Origin: Pseudomonadota bacterium
GTDB lineage: Bacteria; Pseudomonadota; Gammaproteobacteria; Burkholderiales; Gallionellaceae
Length of the DNA stretch: 64,000 bases
NCBI GenBank assembly: GCA_021782365.1
Contig: JAJXVB010000009.1
Location: 1-64,000 of the forward strand
Direction: 5' to 3'
The position numbers and the translations under genes were made by a program. Below, in pieces: positions 57,385 to 64,000 of the stretch (its first letter is position 1; each line of letters begins with the position of its first letter). Under the pieces are notes generated by a model. That model saw only the letters and a program-made list of their open reading frames with translations. It was not told where the DNA came from and made no database searches.

Positions 57385-59295
57385 ATGAACATCCTGTACG
57401 AAGAAGACGGCAGCTTCAAGGTCGGCAGCATCATGGCCGACAACACGAGTTCGCTGCAGATCGAAAGCCTGTCCGGAAAGCGCAGCAAAATCAAGGCAGC
57501 CAATGTCTTGCTGCACTTCGCAGAACCTTCTGCGTCCGATTTTTTGATCAAGGCTGAAATGCTCGCGAATGAAATCGACGTGGAATTCCTGTGGGAATGC
57601 TGTCCGCCCGATGAATTCAGCTTCGAGGAAATCGCGACCGAATATTTCGGTCACAAACCGACTTCGCTGGAAGCCGCCGCAGCGCTATTAAGGCTGCACG
57701 GCGCGCCTATCTATTTTCACAGAAAAGGCAAGGGGCGTTATCGGGCAGCGCCAGCCGACGTGCTCAAGGCAGCGCTGGCAGGCGCAGAAAAGAGAAGGCA
57801 GGCACAGGCATTGCAGGCACGCTATACAGACGAACTCATAAGATTCGAGCTTCCGCCAGAATTCGCCGACCATCTCTCGCAGATACTCTACAAACCCGAT
57901 CGCAATACGCTTGAAGTCAAGGCACTGGAAGCCGCCTGCGAAGCGACCCGCCTTTCCGCTGCGCATTTGCTGCACCGCTGCGGCGCGATCCCTTCCGAGT
58001 ATGACTACCACCTTCAAAAATTCCTGTTCGAGAATTTCCCCAAAGGCACGGACTTTCCTATCATCGGCCTGCCAGAGATCGCTGAATTGCCGATAGGCGC
58101 ACAGGATGCATTCAGCATAGATGATGCGCACACCACGGAAATCGACGATGCGTTTTCCGTGGATAAGCTTGCCAACGGCAACTGGCTCATCGGCGTGCAC
58201 ATCGCAGCACCCGCGCTTGGCATACCGCGCGACTCTACTGCTGACAGGATTGCCTCCTCGCGCCTTTCCACCGTATACATGCCAGGCTCCAAGATCACCA
58301 TGCTGCCCGACAGCGTGGTGCAGGCGTTCACACTTTCAGCGGACCGCATCACGCCCGCTCTTTCTATGTATATCGAAATCGAGCCAGAAAACCTTTCTAT
58401 CGTCCGGTATGAAAGCCGCATAGAGCGCGTGCACATCGCATCCAACCTGCGCCACGATACGCTGGAGCCCCTGTTCAACGAAGAGACTCTGGCAGCAGGA
58501 AAGCTCGACTATCCCTATGCAGAGAAGCTGACGCTGCTTTGGCATGTCGCTCAGAAGATGGAGGCCGCACGAGGCAAGAGCGACAACAATGCCCAGCTAG
58601 ACTACAACTTCCACATCGAATCCGCAGGGCTCTCGGCCGGGCATCCGAACGATCGCGTGAGCATCACGACGCGACGCCGCGGCTCCCCCATAGACAAGGT
58701 CGTGTCAGAACTGATGATACTGGTCAATTGCGAGTGGGGTAAGAATCTCGCGGAGCACGGCTTTCCGGGCATCTACCGCACCCAGCAGGGCGGCAAGGTC
58801 AAGATGAGCACGGTCGCAGCGCCCCATCAGGGCCTTGGTGTTGCGCAATACATGTGGTCGAGCTCTCCCCTGCGCCGCTATGTGGACATGGTCAACCAGC
58901 GCCAGATCATCGCGATGCTGCAAGGAATGAATGCGCCCTACCCCAAGAACGACACCGCGCTTTACGAAATACTGTGCAACTTCGATGCGACATATACGGC
59001 TTACGGCGAATTCCAGCGCAACATGGAACGCTACTGGTGCCTGCGCTGGCTCATGCAGGAAAACAGGGAGAAGATTGAAGCCGTCGTATTGCGGGAGAAT
59101 CTCGTCAGGATGCAGGAAATACCCCTCACGTTCCGCGCTTCTTCGCTTCCCGAGCAATTCCCCCCAGGCGCCCGAATCGAACTGGCCGTCACCGGGATAG
59201 ACCTGCTCGATCTTTCCTTGCAGACGCGATACATCGCAACGCTGCCAGATGAAGCGCCAGTCACAGAAAACCAGCAAGAGGAAATCGCTTGCTAG
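57385..59295 (+). CDS. RNB-domain exoribonuclease (RNase II family)
   Basis: AQDAFSIDDAHTTEIDDAFSVD...STVYMPGSKITMLPDSVVQ; internal ATG at 57385. Confidence 0.92.
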   Translation: MNILYEEDGSFKVGSIMADNTSSLQIESLSGKRSKIKAANVLLHFAEPSASDFLIKAEMLANEIDVEFLWECCPPDEFSFEEIATEYFGHKPTSLEAAAALLRLHGAPIYFHRKGKGRYRAAPADVLKAALAGAEKRRQAQALQARYTDELIRFELPPEFADHLSQILYKPDRNTLEVKALEAACEATRLSAAHLLHRCGAIPSEYDYHLQKFLFENFPKGTDFPIIGLPEIAELPIGAQDAFSIDDAHTTEIDDAFSVDKLANGNWLIGVHIAAPALGIPRDSTADRIASSRLSTVYMPGSKITMLPDSVVQAFTLSADRITPALSMYIEIEPENLSIVRYESRIERVHIASNLRHDTLEPLFNEETLAAGKLDYPYAEKLTLLWHVAQKMEAARGKSDNNAQLDYNFHIESAGLSAGHPNDRVSITTRRRGSPIDKVVSELMILVNCEWGKNLAEHGFPGIYRTQQGGKVKMSTVAAPHQGLGVAQYMWSSSPLRRYVDMVNQRQIIAMLQGMNAPYPKNDTALYEILCNFDATYTAYGEFQRNMERYWCLRWLMQENREKIEAVVLRENLVRMQEIPLTFRASSLPEQFPPGARIELAVTGIDLLDLSLQTRYIATLPDEAPVTENQQEEIAC

Positions 59296-59297
59296 GC

Positions 59298-60122
59298 ATG
59301 GTAAAAAAACGCGTTTCCGCAGCGATGCTCTTTTCCATCGCGCTTCACGCCTTCATCCTGTTCGGCATCGCGCTCTCCCTTCCCAAGCCGAATGCGGCAG
59401 CATTCATGCAGCCATTGCATGTGGTTCTGGTCAACAGCCGCTCCAAGTCCAAGCCCATCAAGGCCGATGCGCTGGCCCAGGCAAATCTGGACGGCGGGGG
59501 AAATACCCCGGAAAACCGCCAGGTCAAGAGCATGCTGCCCAACATCAGCGATGACACCAAGATTTCTCCAGAGCAGGAGGCAAAGCAGGTGGCAAAACTG
59601 GAGGATGAACCGCGCCGCATGATGACCCGCCTGAAGGGAAGCTACAAGGTCGCGGTGCCGGAACCCAAACAACCCGAATCCGCAGAAGACCTGGTGCAGC
59701 GCAGCCTCGAGATCGCTCGCCTCGAGGCGCAGATCAGCAGAGACAATGACTACTACCAGCACCTGCCGCGGCGCAAATTCGTCGGCGCACGCACCCAGGA
59801 ATACCGCTTTGCGCAGTATATCGAAGACTGGCGCATCAAGGTGGAACGCATAGGCAACCTGAATTATCCGGAGCAGGCAAGGCGGGAGCAGCTCTATGGC
59901 AAACTCCTGCTTTCCGTTTCGATCAGGGCGGATGGCAGCGTGGAGAGCATCGAAATCAACCGATCTTCCGGCCACAGGCTCCTTGACGCCGCCGCGATGC
60001 GCATCGTCAAGCTCGCCTCCCCCTTCGCACCGCTGCCCCCCAGCATCACCAAGGATACAGACATCCTGACCATCACGCGCACCTGGTCATTCTCGCCTTC
60101 GGACAGACTGGAAAGCGAGTAG
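59298..60122 (+). CDS. TonB-family energy transducer
   Basis: N-terminal TM, C-terminal NYPEQARREQLYGKLLLSVSIRADGSVESIEINRSSGHRLLDAAAMRIVKLASPFAPLP. Confidence 0.85.
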   Translation: MVKKRVSAAMLFSIALHAFILFGIALSLPKPNAAAFMQPLHVVLVNSRSKSKPIKADALAQANLDGGGNTPENRQVKSMLPNISDDTKISPEQEAKQVAKLEDEPRRMMTRLKGSYKVAVPEPKQPESAEDLVQRSLEIARLEAQISRDNDYYQHLPRRKFVGARTQEYRFAQYIEDWRIKVERIGNLNYPEQARREQLYGKLLLSVSIRADGSVESIEINRSSGHRLLDAAAMRIVKLASPFAPLPPSITKDTDILTITRTWSFSPSDRLESE

Positions 60123-60162
60123 GTCCTTGTCGCATCCGGGATTTGTCGTTAAAGTGCACCGC

Positions 60163-60468
60163 ATGAAACCAAACGCATACGCCAGACTGCTCCTGATGTT
60201 CGCACTGCTCTTCGTGCAGACGGGCGGTTTGATGCATGAGGTTTCCCATATCGTCGTCCACCACACTCAAGACCATACACTGCCTCACGACAAGCGCTGC
60301 GACCTTTGCGCTGCCTATGCACAGATGGGTTCCGCGCTGGGAAGCCCTGTCCTGGAGTTCAAGCCTCCCTCATCCCCTTTGACGCTGGCCGATACCATTT
60401 TTGGCGTCTTCTTTGCAGCACCTTTCATTTCCGCCTTTGCCGCGCGCGCGCCTCCCATATCCGCCTGA
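60163..60468 (+). CDS. DUF2946-like small protein
   Basis: LLMFALLFVQTGGLMHEVSHIVVHHTQDHTLPHDKRCDLCAAYAQMGSALGS; upstream of TBDR. Confidence 0.6.
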   Translation: MKPNAYARLLLMFALLFVQTGGLMHEVSHIVVHHTQDHTLPHDKRCDLCAAYAQMGSALGSPVLEFKPPSSPLTLADTIFGVFFAAPFISAFAARAPPISA

Positions 60469-60529
60469 GCCTCTCTTCATCCTCCTGCTCACCGCATGAG
60501 GGATTTTCATTGCTTGTACGGATCAAGAA

Positions 60530-62872
60530 ATGTCTTCGTTCAAAAATTTAACGGGCATCGCCTTGCTTTTTTGCATGCCTGCCGCCATGGCCGACGAGAT
60601 TCAGGGCGTCGTTCAGGACAGCCTCGGCAGACCCATAGCAGGCGCCGCTCTTAGCCTCAAGACCGTCACGAAAAAGGTGATCGGAAAAACACAAAGCGAT
60701 GCGCAGGGTCGCTTTCGTTTCAGCAACATGGATCGGGGGATCTATGCGGTAGAGGCTGATAAGGCCGAATTCCAGACGGGTGTTTCCATCGTCAACCTCT
60801 CCAAGGGAAAGGATGCCGAGACCAGGCTTACGCTCGCCGCAAAAGCCACCCAGGAAGTGCGCATCGCGGCCAAGCGCAGGGACACTTCGCGAAACATCGT
60901 TTCCGCAAAGACCGGAGGCAGCGGCTATCGCTTCGATGAGAAGAACATACAGGAAATGCCCCAGGGTGAGGCCACGCCCTTGAACGAGGTTCTGCTGCAG
61001 GCGCCCGGCGTGGTCAATGACTCCAACGGCCAACTGCATGTGCGAGGCGACCACGGAGATCTTCAGTACCGCATCAACGGCGTCATCCTGCCTGACGGCA
61101 TCAGCGGATTCGGCCAGGCGCTGGATGCAAGGTTCGCGCAGAGCATCAATCTTCTGACCGGCGCCCTTCCTGCCCAGCATGGATTCCGCACCGCGGGCGT
61201 CATCGAGATCAACACCAAGAACCAATTTCAGGCGGGCGGCAACATCGATCTTTACGGCGGAAGCTTCGGCACGTTCAACCCAAGCTTCGAGTATGGCAAC
61301 ACGGTGGGCAACTTCTCCTATTTCGTGGACGGCTCCTTCCTGCGCAACGATGTCGGCATCGCAAGCCCAACACCCGGCAACCCGCTGCACGACCAGACAG
61401 AGCAGCGCAGAGGATTTGCCTACCTGTCCTATCTTGTGGATCCGACCACCAAGGTCAGCCTGATGTCGGGAGTATTCGACGGTTCATTCCAGATTCCGAA
61501 CAATCCGGGACAGCCTGCCGACCCCAACAATCTCGGGATAGGCAATTACATGAATCTTGCCGGCCTGAATTCCGCGAATCTCAACGACATGCAGATCGAG
61601 ACCAACCGCTTCGTCGTCGCATCGCTAAGCGGCTCGATCAGCGACCGCAGCGATTACCAGATTTCGCTCTTCACCCGCTATTCGAGCTTTCACTACATCC
61701 CGGATATCCAGGGAAACCTCGCGTTCAACGGGACGGCATCCGACCTCTTCCGAAGCAGCACGAGCAGCGGCATCCAGGCAGACAGTAGCTATCGCCTGAA
61801 CGATGCGCACACCCTGCGCATGGGACTCTTCGGCAGCATCGAAAATATCGTGAGCAACAACATCGCCACCGTATTTCCGGTCAACCAGCTGACGGGTCTG
61901 GTTTCCGGATCGGCGTACACCATCCTGGACAACAACAGCAAAAACGGTAATACGCTTTTCGGCGCATATCTTCTCGACGAATGGAAGCTCACTGACAAGC
62001 TGACCGTGAATTACGGCGGGCGCTTCGATTCCGTCAGCGCCTATGTCAACGAGCAGCAGTTCAGCCCCAGGTTGAACGTGACCTACAATGCGACCCAGAA
62101 GACCACCCTGCATGCCGGTTTTGCGCGCTATTTCACGCCTCCCCCGACAGAGCTCGTCTCAACGAGCGACCTAGCATTGTTTTCCGGCACGACCAATGCC
62201 GCAAACGGCCTCAACTCACCCGTGAGATCGGAGCGCGACGATTATCTTGACGCGGGCCTCACCCATCAGCTCACGAGCACGGTGAGCCTGGGGGCGGACG
62301 CCTTCTACAAGAAGAGCCAGAACACGCTGGACGAAGGCCAGTTCGGGCCCGCGCTCTTGATGACTCCTTTCAACTATGCGGAAGGCAAGATCTATGGCGT
62401 TGAGCTTTCCGGCAATTACACGACTGAAAAGGTTACGGCCTATGCCAATCTCGCAAGAACCGTAAGCCAGGCTACGAATATCATCTCCAGCCAGTATCTT
62501 TTCGATCAGGCAACGCTCGATTATGCTGCGAACAACTGGGTGAACGTCGATCATCAGCAGTCACTGACCATTTCCACCGGAGGCTCCTATCTCATGAACA
62601 ACGGAACGCGTCTGAACGGAGACCTGATATTCGAAAGCGGGCTTCGCAACGGCTTTGCAAACACCACGAGCCTTCCTTCGTACACCGTGCTGAACCTCGG
62701 GATGAGCCGCAAGTTCGATCTTCAGGGTGTCGGCCCGCTCGAGGCTCGCCTCGTGATGACCAACGTGCTGGACAAGATCTATGAGATACGCGACGGCTCA
62801 GGCATAGGCGTATTCGCCCCGCAATACGGCTTGAGGCGCGGCCTGTTTGCAGGTCTCACCCGAAACTTCTGA
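60530..62872 (+). CDS. TonB-dependent outer-membrane receptor
   Basis: Signal, carboxypeptidase-regulatory-like domain, plug (LNEVLLQAPGVVNDSNGQLHVRGDHGDLQYRINGV), C-terminal beta-barrel ending GLTRNF. Confidence 0.93.
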   Translation: MSSFKNLTGIALLFCMPAAMADEIQGVVQDSLGRPIAGAALSLKTVTKKVIGKTQSDAQGRFRFSNMDRGIYAVEADKAEFQTGVSIVNLSKGKDAETRLTLAAKATQEVRIAAKRRDTSRNIVSAKTGGSGYRFDEKNIQEMPQGEATPLNEVLLQAPGVVNDSNGQLHVRGDHGDLQYRINGVILPDGISGFGQALDARFAQSINLLTGALPAQHGFRTAGVIEINTKNQFQAGGNIDLYGGSFGTFNPSFEYGNTVGNFSYFVDGSFLRNDVGIASPTPGNPLHDQTEQRRGFAYLSYLVDPTTKVSLMSGVFDGSFQIPNNPGQPADPNNLGIGNYMNLAGLNSANLNDMQIETNRFVVASLSGSISDRSDYQISLFTRYSSFHYIPDIQGNLAFNGTASDLFRSSTSSGIQADSSYRLNDAHTLRMGLFGSIENIVSNNIATVFPVNQLTGLVSGSAYTILDNNSKNGNTLFGAYLLDEWKLTDKLTVNYGGRFDSVSAYVNEQQFSPRLNVTYNATQKTTLHAGFARYFTPPPTELVSTSDLALFSGTTNAANGLNSPVRSERDDYLDAGLTHQLTSTVSLGADAFYKKSQNTLDEGQFGPALLMTPFNYAEGKIYGVELSGNYTTEKVTAYANLARTVSQATNIISSQYLFDQATLDYAANNWVNVDHQQSLTISTGGSYLMNNGTRLNGDLIFESGLRNGFANTTSLPSYTVLNLGMSRKFDLQGVGPLEARLVMTNVLDKIYEIRDGSGIGVFAPQYGLRRGLFAGLTRNF

Positions 62873-62896
62873 AGCCAATAACACAAGAGGACAACC

Positions 62897-63538
62897 ATGC
62901 AGGACATACATGAAGCACTTCAGGCTCTCAAATTCGGCGGCGCGATGGTCTATCCGCTGCTCTTCCTGGCTATCCTGGCGCTCGTGATCACGATAGACAA
63001 GCTGTTCGTGTACTGGCGCTATGCGATGCTCCCGAAGAAGTTGCTCGACCTGGTCGAGACCTACGGGTTTTCCTGGGATGATCTGGAGAAAGACCTCAAA
63101 GAACTTCCTCCCAACAATTATTTCGGGAGGTTCTTCGGCATCATCCTTAAAAACCGCCACAAGCCATCGTGGTGGGTGGAATCCCGCGCGGGAGACGAGG
63201 CAAAGCTGATCGAGAATTCGATGAATCGCGGGCTCTGGGTTCTGGAGACCGTGGTGACGGCAGCCCCCCTCTTGGGGCTTCTGGGCACGATCACCGGCAT
63301 GATGCATTCGTTTCAGCTGATAGGCGGCAGCGGGCTGGTCGACCCGACAGGCGTCACAGGGGGCGTCGCTCAGGCGCTGATCGCCACGGCACTTGGTCTA
63401 TTCATCGCAGTCCTGGCACTGTTCGCCTTCAACTTCTTCTCCAAGCGCGAATCCCAGACACTGGACGAGATGGAGCGCCTGGGCACCCGCCTCCTGGACA
63501 ACATCCGCATGGGAGAACAGGGCAATGAAGCTGCGTAG
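62897..63538 (+). CDS. exbB: MotA/TolQ/ExbB proton channel protein
   Basis: LETVVTAAPLLGLLGTITGMMHSFQLIGG...VTGGVAQALIATALGLFIAVLALFAFNFF. Confidence 0.93.
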   Translation: MQDIHEALQALKFGGAMVYPLLFLAILALVITIDKLFVYWRYAMLPKKLLDLVETYGFSWDDLEKDLKELPPNNYFGRFFGIILKNRHKPSWWVESRAGDEAKLIENSMNRGLWVLETVVTAAPLLGLLGTITGMMHSFQLIGGSGLVDPTGVTGGVAQALIATALGLFIAVLALFAFNFFSKRESQTLDEMERLGTRLLDNIRMGEQGNEAA

Positions 63539-63929
63539 ATCCAGAAAACCCAGGAAGGGCCGCATCGAAATCATCCCGATGATAGACGTGATGTTTTTTC
63601 TGCTGGCGACCTTCATGCTCGCATCGCTTTCCATGCAGAACCTGCATTCCCTGACGGTGAACCTTCCCCAGGGGCAGGCAGCCCCCATGCAGGCCAAGAC
63701 GCCGGTTACGCTCACCATCACAGAGGATAGCCGCATCTTCCTAGACAAGACCCGGGTCACGCTGGACACGCTGGCAGGAATCCTAAAGCCCATGCTTCAC
63801 AGCCCCGAGTCCAGCGTGATCGTCGCCGCAGACAGCAAGGCCCCCAACGGCATCACCGTGCAAGCGATGCTGCGCGCGAGAGAAGCGGGTGCGCAGCATT
63901 TCCTCATCGCGGTCAAGCATGCCAACTGA
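63525..63929 (+). CDS. exbD: ExbD/TolR biopolymer transport protein
   Basis: RIEIIPMIDVMFFLLATFMLASLSM; overlaps exbB. Confidence 0.92.
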   Translation: MKLRRSRKPRKGRIEIIPMIDVMFFLLATFMLASLSMQNLHSLTVNLPQGQAAPMQAKTPVTLTITEDSRIFLDKTRVTLDTLAGILKPMLHSPESSVIVAADSKAPNGITVQAMLRAREAGAQHFLIAVKHAN

Positions 63930-64000
63930 GAATTCAAGACGCGACAGTCCCTGGCGCAGGCTGCCCTGGACATTGCCTGCCGCGTTGCTGCTGTCGATGG
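63919..64000 (+). CDS. Start of a further CDS, possibly a second TonB (truncated by window)
   Basis: MPTENSRRDSPWRRLPWTLPAALLLSM...; overlaps exbD and starts with basic N-terminus then hydrophobic segment. Confidence 0.5.
   Translation, partial: MPTENSRRDSPWRRLPWTLPAALLLSM

Overview
64-kb window from a GC-rich, probably betaproteobacterial chromosome (inferred from gene content and order; not proven). The left half is mostly housekeeping: an IS3-type transposase tail plus a RelE/Phd-type toxin-antitoxin pair, an RlmN-like radical SAM enzyme, clpB, nadC, trxC, a glcDEF + glyoxylate aminotransferase operon, PCu(A)C copper chaperone, a RegB/RegA-like redox two-component system, HDOD protein, dacC-like/D-amino-acid aminotransferase/DUF493/lipB/lipA, leuA with a divergent Lrp-type regulator, and a SulP permease beside a TauE/SafE remnant. 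A complete kdpFABCDE operon follows, with an unlisted kdpF and a 30-aa ORF before it. It is flanked by an imperfect ~40-bp direct repeat. Next is an NsrR / truncated hemoglobin / 2Fe-2S-flavin reductase locus with a good NsrR-type palindrome. The most unusual region is ~38.2-57.1 kb: a large heme-copper oxidase supercluster. It has a CcoN-like subunit with the expected His ligands and Tyr, a CcoO-like monoheme subunit, CcoS-like and CcoG proteins and Sco, but no diheme CcoP. In addition it holds two heme-less CcoP-N-terminus-like proteins, two short proteins resembling only the C-terminal part of CcoN, two paralogous membrane-anchored monoheme cytochromes, a diheme c4-type cytochrome, a membrane-anchored SUMF1-like protein lacking FGE catalytic cysteines, a spermidine-synthase-like membrane protein and several unlisted 34-36-aa single-TM ORFs. 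The right end is an RNB ribonuclease and a TonB/TBDR/ExbB/ExbD transport locus. All product calls come from reading the translated sequences; no database search was run.
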